Below are positions 26,545-35,085 of a DNA stretch of 64,000 bases, one piece after another. The notes beneath the pieces are model-generated. The model was not told where the DNA came from. It saw only the letters and a list, made by a program, of their open reading frames with translations, and searched no databases. Source of the stretch: Luteirhabdus pelagi (GTDB taxonomy: Bacteria; Bacteroidota; Bacteroidia; Flavobacteriales; Flavobacteriaceae); the NCBI RefSeq assembly GCF_016827595.1, contig NZ_JAECMS010000002.1, positions 372,001 through 436,000 of the forward strand, written 5' to 3'. Position 1 is the first letter of the stretch; each line of letters begins with the position of its first letter. Made by a program: the position numbers and the translations under genes.

Positions 26545-26552
26545 CAAATGTA
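26545..26552 (-). promoter_or_regulatory. -7 box (TACATTTG) upstream of ugd
   Basis: Minus-strand TACATTTG matches TAnnTTTG and lies in the 37-base gap between a polymerase-like gene and ugd. No -33 TTG at normal spacing. Candidate internal promoter. Confidence 0.35.
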
Positions 26553-26556
26553 CGAT

Positions 26557-27783
26557 TTACCGACCTTTTATTTTAATATTTATGGAATCGTATAATGCCA
26601 GCGCTATTATCATGATATACCCCACATAATAAGATCCAATCTGCCTATGAAATAAGTTTTCAAACATCAAAAAAACCATGAAGGTCAATAAGAGCGTCGT
26701 GGGATAAAAAAAGGCTCTGTTTCGAAAGAGCGCCGTAAGTAAAAACAATAGAAATAATAACGACCCAACTAATCCAAATGTCAAATAAATGTCTAAATAC
26801 TGATTATGCGTATTGTATCGCTTTTCAACGAATAAAGCCTTTTTATCTGGTGGTGAAATAGTATCTTCATAGCACGCTACTAATTGGTTACTTGTCGCTT
26901 CAACCCCTAATCCAAATACCGATATTCCGTTGCTTTTGGCGATTTCGAGACCACAGCTCCAAGTAATTGTTCTAAGGCCCCATGTAAATGTATTTTGAAG
27001 GAATGTTGGATTCTCATTCTCTTGAGATGTTGGCGCCCTAGGTCCTTCCATGGCTTTCGTTAAGCCTGTGAGATAGACAGTTAAAACTATAATACCCATC
27101 GTTATAAGAATACCTCCTAACAACCATCGCTTCGGACTTTTATAGAGCAATCCAAACAAGAGAACCACAAAAAGGGTGACCAATGCGATTTTGGACACCA
27201 CTAGCAACAAAAAAAGAAGGTTCAGAAAGATATTTGCTAAATGATATTTATTTTTTGGTTGAAACGATTTCTCTATAGATTTGAAAGAAATCAGAATACT
27301 TATCACGCAAATTAACCCTAAGTACAATCTATCGATGAGCAACGCTTCAATAAGCTTAGGAAAACTCATGGCCTCTATACCTCCACTTGTATTTATAACT
27401 ATTGTGATATTAATGAGGGAAAACAAAATTGACCCTAATGCAGAGAAAATAATTCCATTTTCCACTTTTTCTGTATCTCTTACCGGTATATATAGTACGA
27501 CAAGCCCAAGTACAATAAGTATCTTTTTTATAATGTTGAAATCTGCCATAAATTGATCCTTCATTATGGCATTTAGCAGTAAAAACACTACGAAGGCTAC
27601 AAAAAGAAAGAACTGCGGCGTTTTGATTTTTTGGAAATCCGATTTTTGGACCACAAATGGGAATGTAGCGGCCATACCAATCATAAGCATATTTGGCAAC
27701 GCACGAATGTAGTTGTCGAAAGGAAGGATTAAATACAGTAGTAAAAAGGCGTAGGGGTATATAGAAGAGAGAATGATTTTCAT
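26557..27783 (-). CDS. O-antigen ligase/polymerase-like membrane protein (1)
   Basis: A 408-residue protein with about ten membrane helices and a large loop (about residues 240-330) containing FGLGVEATSNQL and YNTHNQYLDIYLTFGLVG. The H-N-Q/x-Y-L motif after the loop is typical of the Wzy_C/WaaL superfamily, which either polymerises repeat units or transfers glycan to a lipid or protein acceptor in the periplasm. Sequence alone does not separate ligase from polymerase. It is one of three such proteins in the cluster. Confidence 0.82.
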   Translation of the reverse strand: MKIILSSIYPYAFLLLYLILPFDNYIRALPNMLMIGMAATFPFVVQKSDFQKIKTPQFFLFVAFVVFLLLNAIMKDQFMADFNIIKKILIVLGLVVLYIPVRDTEKVENGIIFSALGSILFSLINITIVINTSGGIEAMSFPKLIEALLIDRLYLGLICVISILISFKSIEKSFQPKNKYHLANIFLNLLFLLLVVSKIALVTLFVVLLFGLLYKSPKRWLLGGILITMGIIVLTVYLTGLTKAMEGPRAPTSQENENPTFLQNTFTWGLRTITWSCGLEIAKSNGISVFGLGVEATSNQLVACYEDTISPPDKKALFVEKRYNTHNQYLDIYLTFGLVGSLLFLLFLLTALFRNRAFFYPTTLLLTFMVFLMFENLFHRQIGSYYVGYIMIIALALYDSINIKIKGR

Positions 27784-27838
27784 AGAAACAAGCTACTGCA
27801 GCTGATAGCTGGAAAGGTATGAAATATCCACATAAAAC

Positions 27839-28978
27839 TTATGGTTTCTTGTTTTTTTGTATTTCCTCTAGATAGATTTTTTCCAGATTACCAATCGTAT
27901 TTTCAATGTTGAATTCACTATTGAAACGTTGCAAAGAGGCATTTTCGAAACGTGTTCGGATACCCTCATCTTGCAATAAAGTCATTACCATATCTGAAAA
28001 TGCATTCACATCTTCATTATGTATAACAAAGCCATTATAATCATCGCGGATTAAGTCACGATTTCCATCAGCATCCGTTACGACGCATGCCTTTCCTAGG
28101 GCTAGCGCTTCAATAATGGAGTATGGCAATCCTTCGTAGCGGGCGGTAGAGATATAAAGTTGTGATGCATGAATAATATGGAAGATATCCTGTCGGTCTG
28201 TCCATTCCAACAACGTAATATTGTTTTCCAGTCCTAAGGCATCAATCTTTGAGGTAACGCTTTCCAAGTTTGGAGCGTGAAAACCGACTCCCATGAGGAC
28301 AAGATGTATACTCGGCTTTTTTTGCCGAAGTTTATCCATTACATCTATCATTAACTCTATGTTCTTTTGAAAAGAAGGCCGGCCGACAGAGCAGATGTAT
28401 TCATCGGGCCATGTTTTTTCGATGGAAAGATCGGAGGCATGCTTTATCGGATTAATAGCGTTGTTAAAAAGGTATAGCCGTTCAGGTTTATACCCTACTT
28501 CATTTTTAGCTCTGTTTAATTCCGAGTTCGAACTGGCTAATATTGCATTGTTAAATCGGGAAAGACCTTTTTCAACCTGTAAGAACAGCGATCGTTTTAT
28601 CCTATTTTGAGTACTAAGAAAAGAATATGCTTGTGGTGTATGAACCACTGGGATCTTTAGTTGCGCCCCAACAATTTTGGCAATTACGCCTCCTTTTGCG
28701 CTATGGGCATGAATCAGGTCCGGGTTTTCCTTTTTTACGTATGCTGCTACTTTCGAAATTGCCTTGACATCATGTAGAGGATTAACATCTCGAAAAATAG
28801 GCGCTTGATAGGCTTTAACACCTATTCCATTATTGTCCAAAAATGGCTTATCAGTATCATTGGTGCCATGAATTACGACCGATTCAAAAGCATCAGGATT
28901 TATATTTCCTAAAATAAGACGAAGCGAGACCTCTACACCACCTACCGCGTGTAAGATATGGACAATTTTAGTTTTCAA
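27839..28978 (-). CDS. Glycosyltransferase family 4
   Basis: A 379-residue GT-B retaining glycosyltransferase. N-terminal domain starts KIVHILHAVGGVEVSLR; the C-terminal donor domain has SVGRPSFQKNIELMIDVM and the E-x7-E motif in ARYEGLPYSIIEALALGKACVVTD. The start codon is TTG: upstream there is no in-frame ATG and the first beta strand begins immediately. A TATCTTTG box 22 bases upstream supports this start and suggests a separate transcription start within the cluster. The transferred sugar is unknown; rhamnose is possible given the rfb genes. Confidence 0.92.
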   Translation of the reverse strand: MKTKIVHILHAVGGVEVSLRLILGNINPDAFESVVIHGTNDTDKPFLDNNGIGVKAYQAPIFRDVNPLHDVKAISKVAAYVKKENPDLIHAHSAKGGVIAKIVGAQLKIPVVHTPQAYSFLSTQNRIKRSLFLQVEKGLSRFNNAILASSNSELNRAKNEVGYKPERLYLFNNAINPIKHASDLSIEKTWPDEYICSVGRPSFQKNIELMIDVMDKLRQKKPSIHLVLMGVGFHAPNLESVTSKIDALGLENNITLLEWTDRQDIFHIIHASQLYISTARYEGLPYSIIEALALGKACVVTDADGNRDLIRDDYNGFVIHNEDVNAFSDMVMTLLQDEGIRTRFENASLQRFNSEFNIENTIGNLEKIYLEEIQKNKKP

Positions 28979-29000
28979 AATTGAATTTATTGATTGAAAG

Positions 29001-29008
29001 CAAAGATA
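29001..29008 (-). promoter_or_regulatory. -7 box (TATCTTTG) of the GT4 gene
   Basis: Minus-strand TATCTTTG matches TAnnTTTG, 22 bases upstream of the TTG start. It follows a terminator-like structure in a 111-base gap, pointing to an internal transcription boundary. Confidence 0.4.
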
Positions 29009-29014
29009 AAAAAC

Positions 29015-29086
29015 ACCAAGCCTTTACAGACTAATTTTTCGGTAATTGATGTATGCCTTTCAAAACTTATCGAAAAACGGCTTGGT
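29015..29086 (-). terminator. Weak terminator-like stem between AlgJ-like and GT4 genes
   Basis: ACCAAGCC (29015-29022) pairs with GGCTTGGT (29079-29086), with a nested TTTTTCG/CGAAAAA stem; on the minus strand the structure is followed by a run of six T. The loop is large, so termination would be inefficient. Confidence 0.3.
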
Positions 29087-29089
29087 TGC

Positions 29090-30175
29090 TTATAAATCAT
29101 TGTGAAGAAATCGTTCTACGGAAAGCTCGACTACAATGTCAGGTTTTAATTCGTCGACCATTTCTTGATTGTATTCATCCCGAAGAAAGATAGCCTCCTT
29201 GAAATGATAGGAAAAGAACTCGGAAAGAGGATGACTATATGAATCGCCGAAAAAAAGTATTCTTTTGTTTATACCATTTTCATTGGTATTACGAATAGCG
29301 AGCGGTGGTAGATTGCTTACATCCTCTTTTGTAAACATAATCGATTTATTCCTGAGTTCATACAAAGGCCGCTTCTCATGATATCCAGAGATGGAATCGA
29401 CACCAAGAAGCCGTGTTAAATCTCCGAATCTTTGGTGGACATACCGAATATTGAACTGATTTTGTCGTAACGGTTCAATCCCGATTTCGGGATATGTTTC
29501 AAAAAAATGAACATAGGTATGGTAAGCTCCTGTATTATTCCAATGCGAATCCAATTTCAGATATAAATCTACCGAATCTTTAAGTTTTAGCAGATTTTCC
29601 TTCGGGTTGAAGAAAGCTATCCCTCTTTTGTCTAAAGCCCTTTCTATTTGTTCTGCCAATGACATACGATCAAGGATGCCGTCATGCATGGCGTCATTCA
29701 TAAATTCGCTGTATATCTCATGTTTGTTAGGAAAATATCCGTAATAATATGCAATACCTTTATCGGCAAGTGCTTTTTTTCGTCTCACGATTGAATCTGC
29801 AAACCGGTTCAATTCTTTTTCACCCAATGTTTCTTTATGGACATAACTATTGTAGGCATCTTTTGTATTCAGAAAAAGAAAACCGTCTTTTCCATATTGA
29901 ACCTTACTCGGATTGACTGATACTTTAAAAACTTCGGACTTAAGTAGGGAGTTAAGTTTTATTACATAATTACGGAAAGGAAAGTGGTCATTATAATACG
30001 CTTCAAATTCCTGGGAATACGTTTTATTGAAGGCGAAGTCGGGCGCCTCTGCTAAAATTCTGTTTTCTTTTGTTTTTCCTTCTTTCTTCAATACCAAAAA
30101 TAGTACTGAAGGAACTATTAGAATGGAAGCGAAGATTCCAATAAAAAAATTTTGAATATTATCTTGTGTTACCAT
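29090..30175 (-). CDS. AlgJ/AlgX-like SGNH-type acetyl transfer protein
   Basis: A 361-residue protein with one N-terminal membrane helix (about 10-28) and a periplasmic SGNH-like domain. Family features: ENRILAEAPDF, the FEAYYNDHFPFRN stretch, the D-x-H-W motif DSHW (209-212) and the serine motif GDSYSH (310-315). In alginate acetylation AlgJ and AlgX use this Ser-Asp-His set to move acetyl from AlgI to polysaccharide. It begins two bases after the MBOAT gene, its expected partner, so the pair probably O-acetylates the cluster's glycan in the periplasm. Confidence 0.88.
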   Translation of the reverse strand: MVTQDNIQNFFIGIFASILIVPSVLFLVLKKEGKTKENRILAEAPDFAFNKTYSQEFEAYYNDHFPFRNYVIKLNSLLKSEVFKVSVNPSKVQYGKDGFLFLNTKDAYNSYVHKETLGEKELNRFADSIVRRKKALADKGIAYYYGYFPNKHEIYSEFMNDAMHDGILDRMSLAEQIERALDKRGIAFFNPKENLLKLKDSVDLYLKLDSHWNNTGAYHTYVHFFETYPEIGIEPLRQNQFNIRYVHQRFGDLTRLLGVDSISGYHEKRPLYELRNKSIMFTKEDVSNLPPLAIRNTNENGINKRILFFGDSYSHPLSEFFSYHFKEAIFLRDEYNQEMVDELKPDIVVELSVERFLHNDL

Positions 30176-30177
30176 TC

Positions 30178-31584
30178 TTAGAATCTAAAATAAATAAAGG
30201 GGTTATAATTAGATTGCACTACCTCTAAAGCACTATATAGCAATAGACCTAAATGAAAAGAATAGCTAACCATACTTCGTACCTCTACGCGAGCCACTTT
30301 TTTTTGTAAATAATCAATGATTTTTTCTCTAATGGGAAAAGAAAAGAGTACCCCTGTAAGCAATATTAGTATTGAATAATTATTTATATAAAACAATGGA
30401 TAACTATTGGCACCTTCACCCCCTGTAACCATTATTCCTAAAAAGTCTATGGCATACGACAGATTCTCTGCTCTAAAGAACACCCATCCGACGATTACTA
30501 CCAGTAATAAATAGATATTTCGCAACCACTGAAATCCGTTTGGCAATGATATCGAATAGTTTCTCTCGAGTAACAAAAATATGCCGTGAAACAATCCCCA
30601 AACGATAAAACTCCAACTGGCTCCATGCCACAATCCAGTTATAAAAAAAACTAGTATCAAATTTGCGTATAGACGCATTTTTGAAACCCTATTCCCACCA
30701 AGAGGAATATAAAGATAGTCACGAAACCAAGTTGAAAGGGAGACATGCCATCGTCGCCAAAATTCTTGAATCGATTTCGATTTATAGGGATGCAAAAAGT
30801 TTTCTTTTATATGAAAACCGAACATTCGCCCTAACCCTATAGCCATATCGGAATATCCGGAAAAGTCGAAATAAATTTGAATTGTATAACAGAGTATTCC
30901 AACCCACGCCACTTTCATGCCTATTTCTTCTGTGGGCAAACCGAATACCGTATCGGCTATCAATGCAGCGGTATTGGCAATTACGACTTTTTTCGTTAAA
31001 CCACGGATAAATTTCAGAATACCACTTACAAATAATTGTCTGCTAACGGTTCTACCTATAATTTCCTTATGAATATTTTCATATCGAACAATTGGTCCCG
31101 CAATTAGTTGGGGGAAAAGTGAAATATATAACCCCAGCCTAATGAGATTTTTTTGTGCAGGAACGGTTTTTCGATATACATCAATGAGGTATGAAATACT
31201 TTGAAATGTGTAGAATGATATACCTATTGGCAGTATAATGGATCCTTCAGTGATTGTGGCCTCTAATCCTATTATGGTTAAATTTTCTGCTATAAAATAG
31301 GCATACTTAAAGTAGATGAGAATTCCAAGATTAGCTATTATGCCTAAACTTAACGCTACTCTTGGTTTCATTTTGTTACTTCCATATATAAGACGGCCAA
31401 ATACGTAATTCATGATAATTGAACCAATCATCAAAAAAACCAACATAGCCTCTCCCCAAGCATAAAATATCAGGCTGCTTATACAGAGAAAAATATTCTT
31501 TGCGGCAGTATTTTTCAACAAATTATACCCTATTAGTACAATAGGTAAGAACGCAAATAAGAACAGAAGTGAATTAAATAGCAA
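30178..31584 (-). CDS. MBOAT-family O-acyltransferase (AlgI-like)
   Basis: A 468-residue polytopic membrane protein of the MBOAT family. Signature FWRRWH (275-280) then STWFRDYLYIPLGG, and the catalytic histidine H320 in WHGASW. AlgI-type members pass acetyl groups across the inner membrane to a periplasmic acetyltransferase. The start is TTG, which fits the family N-terminus MLFNSLLFLFAFLPIVL exactly. It overlaps the preceding polymerase-like gene by 11 bases and is followed directly by the AlgJ-like gene. Confidence 0.94.
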   Translation of the reverse strand: MLFNSLLFLFAFLPIVLIGYNLLKNTAAKNIFLCISSLIFYAWGEAMLVFLMIGSIIMNYVFGRLIYGSNKMKPRVALSLGIIANLGILIYFKYAYFIAENLTIIGLEATITEGSIILPIGISFYTFQSISYLIDVYRKTVPAQKNLIRLGLYISLFPQLIAGPIVRYENIHKEIIGRTVSRQLFVSGILKFIRGLTKKVVIANTAALIADTVFGLPTEEIGMKVAWVGILCYTIQIYFDFSGYSDMAIGLGRMFGFHIKENFLHPYKSKSIQEFWRRWHVSLSTWFRDYLYIPLGGNRVSKMRLYANLILVFFITGLWHGASWSFIVWGLFHGIFLLLERNYSISLPNGFQWLRNIYLLLVVIVGWVFFRAENLSYAIDFLGIMVTGGEGANSYPLFYINNYSILILLTGVLFSFPIREKIIDYLQKKVARVEVRSMVSYSFHLGLLLYSALEVVQSNYNPFIYFRF

Positions 31585-32800
31585 GCAACTCTTTTTTAAG
31601 TTTAAGGCGAAAGGACAAAAACATTATAAAACTACAAAAATAAAAGATGCCTTGTTGTAGTTCGAGGTAGCTTTCCGTCACCATAGAAAGTGCCATTACC
31701 AAGGTTATAAGCAGTGCAATTATATCTTTACTTTGAATGGATTTATAAATAAAAAATAAGAATACGGCACCTAGCCATAGTAGACCAAACATACCGTATT
31801 GTAGCATAACAGATAGGTATTGCGAATGGGCATTAAACGATTTATCCATATTGTATCCACGTTCCTTATAAACACTCGTAAGCTCGCTTTTTTCGGTACC
31901 CGCGCCATACCCAATTAGTGGTCTTTTTTGTACAAGGTATAGCGATGAAGACCACATTTTCTCCCGAAGGCTTATATTATGATATTCTTCTCCTATTTCG
32001 GAAACCTGGTCACCAGTAGTAATCCCTATCTTTTCAAGCGTGTCGAATAGTTTATCCCGAGCATAGCGACTTTGCTGAACAAATATAAATGCTAGTGCTA
32101 GCCCTACTAGGAAAATAAGCAATGAACGTAGGGTAAGAAACGATTTATAGTTCATCAAGAAATAAACACTTATTATCAACCCGAAAACGAGTAAACCGAG
32201 ACGTACGCCAAAAAGAACAATTACTGTAAGAAACAGGAATGCAACGAATACCTTTACGTTTTTGTTAAAATTTCCAAATAGCACCAAGACTAATCCTGTA
32301 TTAAGATACATGGCATCCTCGGGCATGTATTTATGGTACATTGAAGTCTGCACAAAATTATACCAATGACTAATTTCGTAATTAGCGATATAATTGTATC
32401 CTAACGAAATTAGGGATATGATACAGAATAAGATTAGGGAGCCAATGAAAATCTTTTGCGCTCGCAATAAAAGTTTCGCGCTAGGATTAACGAGCAAAAA
32501 AGCAATTGGTATCAAAAAAAATACGACAAGTTTCCCTATTTTTTTTTGGCTTTCATCCAATTGAGTAGAGTACAATAAGCTAATAAGCGCAAGTACAAAA
32601 AAGACCGTTAGAAAGAGACTGCCAGGATTCTTCGCAAAATGTTTAAAAAAGCTTGATTTTGTTGAAAAGAGCAACCCAAACAATAGCACTATCGCTAAGG
32701 CTATTGGAGCAAATATATCCAAGAATGGCAATACTGCAAAAAATAGCAAAAAGCTATACTCAGGAAGTTTGACTAGGAATGGGTTGGTGGTTCGTATCAT
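31574..32800 (-). CDS. O-antigen ligase/polymerase-like membrane protein (2)
   Basis: A 408-residue polytopic protein of the Wzy_C/WaaL superfamily, about eleven helices with a periplasmic loop (about residues 245-310) containing PLIGYGAGTEKSEL and FNAHSQYLSVMLQYGMFG, the H-S-Q-Y-L motif found in family 1 above as H-N-Q-Y-L. ATG at 32800 (MIRTTNPFLVKLPEYSF) is preferred; an ATG at 32833 would increase the overlap with the previous gene from 41 to 74 bases. Ligase or polymerase cannot be decided. Confidence 0.82.
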   Translation of the reverse strand: MIRTTNPFLVKLPEYSFLLFFAVLPFLDIFAPIALAIVLLFGLLFSTKSSFFKHFAKNPGSLFLTVFFVLALISLLYSTQLDESQKKIGKLVVFFLIPIAFLLVNPSAKLLLRAQKIFIGSLILFCIISLISLGYNYIANYEISHWYNFVQTSMYHKYMPEDAMYLNTGLVLVLFGNFNKNVKVFVAFLFLTVIVLFGVRLGLLVFGLIISVYFLMNYKSFLTLRSLLIFLVGLALAFIFVQQSRYARDKLFDTLEKIGITTGDQVSEIGEEYHNISLREKMWSSSLYLVQKRPLIGYGAGTEKSELTSVYKERGYNMDKSFNAHSQYLSVMLQYGMFGLLWLGAVFLFFIYKSIQSKDIIALLITLVMALSMVTESYLELQQGIFYFCSFIMFLSFRLKLKKELLAI

Positions 32801-34055
32801 TTTTCTTTTTTCTGTAATACACATAGAAACCATATACTAGCAAAAAGGCTAGGGTGAAATATAGTTTATAGAAATACCCCATTACAAAAGCATAAAGAAT
32901 CCAATTAAAAAACTGATAGATAATTACGGAGATCACCCATCCTTTATGTATCATAAATTCTTTTAGTATCCACCCCATGAGTGCTAGAAAAACAATAGTC
33001 AAAAAAGTATGGAAGACTAGTGCTAGGGAAACCGGAAAAATTTTAAACAGAATTCCGGGATATGCATTAGTAAAATTATACCCTCCTTTTTGATTGGCAT
33101 ATAATACCATGTTCCTATCTTTAGCAAATTCGTCCATCATTAATCGCATACCGTATAATAAATCTGCAGGGTTAAATGATTTTGGTTCTTCATTTGATGC
33201 TACATAGCGATCGGTTGCACCCCATAAGAGATGGCCTTGTAGCCCAAAAATACGGTATAGCATAGCCTCATTGGGGTTGTATATCTTAATGTTGGCAAAA
33301 GGGTGCGTATCGTCGTACTTCTTATAGGTTACCGCATACATAATTCCAATTAGCGATGCCCCAACCAACATTAATACTACAAAGTAGCGTTTTACGTAGC
33401 TCTTTATATTACCGCGGTAGTAAAAGACTATTGGTAGCAGAAAGGAGAATGTTCCTTGCACTATCGGAGAAAATTTTTGGCCAATCATAAAGTTGTAACC
33501 GTAAAAAACCAATAGCATGAATAGGGAAAATTTCTTATAGCGCGTAAATAATATCCCCAGCGCAAAGGGAACAAACATGGCGGTATTTCCAAAAATACTA
33601 TTAAGGAAGGGTAATTTTGAAGTAGACCAATAGTTAAAGCGATTGATGGTAGGATTGGTTAATGGAATTGGGGATAACAATGCGTTTAAGACTAATAATG
33701 CCATTGGAATAACTACCATTAAGATGAGAAGCGTATACTCAATGTTATGTCCCTTGTAATTTAATTTAACTACTGGAATTTTATACTTATTAAAGGTTTT
33801 GAAGGAAAGTGCAATCAGAATGAATGTGATAATAAAATATGACACACAAAGGATGGTAGCTCCTGTAAAAAAACTGAAACGCCCCTGTTCATTGATATAG
33901 ACTCCCTCTTCTATGTAGATTAGGGAAGGAATAATGCTAAAGGCTTGAAAAAACAAAAGTCCATACAGAAATGATAACAGAAAGCTTTTCTTCACATAGT
34001 AGTAGGTGAAGTATATAAATAGGAATGCAAATATTAAATTGACGAATAAACCCAT
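32760..34055 (-). CDS. Wzy-like polysaccharide polymerase candidate (3)
   Basis: A 431-residue polytopic membrane protein with about twelve helices, rich in phenylalanine and tyrosine, unlike the two ligase-type proteins nearby. It lacks the H-x-Q-Y-L motif. A conserved-looking periplasmic loop (about residues 240-330, GLQGHLLWGATDRYVASN, RLMMDEFAKDRN, YNFTNAYPGIL) resembles O-antigen polymerases described as DUF6418-like. By cluster position between a flippase/transferase pair and a ligase-like gene it is the best Wzy candidate. Assignment is tentative. Confidence 0.65.
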   Translation of the reverse strand: MGLFVNLIFAFLFIYFTYYYVKKSFLLSFLYGLLFFQAFSIIPSLIYIEEGVYINEQGRFSFFTGATILCVSYFIITFILIALSFKTFNKYKIPVVKLNYKGHNIEYTLLILMVVIPMALLVLNALLSPIPLTNPTINRFNYWSTSKLPFLNSIFGNTAMFVPFALGILFTRYKKFSLFMLLVFYGYNFMIGQKFSPIVQGTFSFLLPIVFYYRGNIKSYVKRYFVVLMLVGASLIGIMYAVTYKKYDDTHPFANIKIYNPNEAMLYRIFGLQGHLLWGATDRYVASNEEPKSFNPADLLYGMRLMMDEFAKDRNMVLYANQKGGYNFTNAYPGILFKIFPVSLALVFHTFLTIVFLALMGWILKEFMIHKGWVISVIIYQFFNWILYAFVMGYFYKLYFTLAFLLVYGFYVYYRKKKNDTNHQPIPSQTS

Positions 34056-34057
34056 CT

Positions 34058-35083
34058 CTAATTTACGTTTTCCGACATAAAACTAAAGTTCAATTTTTTA
34101 AATAACGGTATCAATTCGTCGTTTTTCAAAGGATTGACAATAAATTGTACCTGCGATAAATTCTTTTCATAAAGTCGCGCACGAATATTAATAAGTGTGC
34201 TAGAGTCGAAGGCCGCAACGTACTTAGAACGCAGCGTTTCAAAATAAAGTGTTTCGGAGGTCATGGGCGTTCTCACTATTTCAAAAACCTTATCTGTCAA
34301 TACAGAAGTAAAAAATGATTTAGGCAGCTGCTTTCCATTTCGGTGTGGTTTGTAGTATATCGTATTGAGTTCTGGATAAAATTCCTGTTTCCGTAACGTC
34401 TCAAGATAGGTTTTCAATGCTCTTTCAAAAAAAGCTTGTCCTAAAAGGTTTCCATACGATTCTTGACCAATTATATATAACGTATCGGAAAAATGCGCTA
34501 CGGATATTTTCTCTACCGGAAGCTGTTCCGCATTCCTATCGATAAATGCAAATTCTGGAAAAGTAATATATTGCTTTTTCACATGATCATACCCCGCTCC
34601 AGACGAATGCCCAATATATCGTTTAAAATTTATTCCATAAAGCCGTGCTATGGCTTGCTTTAAAAAAAATTTAATAGAAGATATATTTTGAAGTGAGTGG
34701 TCGTAATAATTCAGAGTACCGTCCTCTACCACTATCGCTTTTCTTTCAGTGCCGAAACTAAAGAAAAGAAAATTACTCAACACATCTTCAATGTAAGAAG
34801 TATAGACGGTAACCGGCTCTGATTTCAGATCTGATATTTCTCCTATCATACCTTTATAGATTCGAATCTTATTTTTGATAGCTTCCACCTGATTAAGCTT
34901 AGATTTCGCCGTATTATTGAAAGAACAGGAAGCATTTACTATTCTGTCCCACATTGTTTCATCATAAGATACATCTGCACCCGCCATTAAAACGTAGGTG
35001 CCTTGTTCAATAAGCTCATGTCGAAGTAAGGTTTCGAAATTATTTACGTGGTGCTGTCCTAATGCTACAAAAATATGGTTCAT
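34058..35083 (-). CDS. Sialyltransferase-like glycosyltransferase
   Basis: A 341-residue protein that resembles bacterial sialyltransferases of the GT38/GT52/GT80 type by motif pattern: an acidic EDG motif (120-122), a KPHR segment (244-248) in the position of the HP motif that contacts CMP, and a serine pair in DSSTL (293-297). The HP proline is replaced by arginine, the His order being PH-R, so the match is imperfect. No signal or membrane helix. Start ATG at 35083 follows the flippase stop by two bases; the TTG at 35089 is less likely. The adjacent nonulosonic-acid genes support this reading. Confidence 0.6.
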   Translation of the reverse strand: MNHIFVALGQHHVNNFETLLRHELIEQGTYVLMAGADVSYDETMWDRIVNASCSFNNTAKSKLNQVEAIKNKIRIYKGMIGEISDLKSEPVTVYTSYIEDVLSNFLFFSFGTERKAIVVEDGTLNYYDHSLQNISSIKFFLKQAIARLYGINFKRYIGHSSGAGYDHVKKQYITFPEFAFIDRNAEQLPVEKISVAHFSDTLYIIGQESYGNLLGQAFFERALKTYLETLRKQEFYPELNTIYYKPHRNGKQLPKSFFTSVLTDKVFEIVRTPMTSETLYFETLRSKYVAAFDSSTLINIRARLYEKNLSQVQFIVNPLKNDELIPLFKKLNFSFMSENVN

Positions 35084-35085
35084 GT

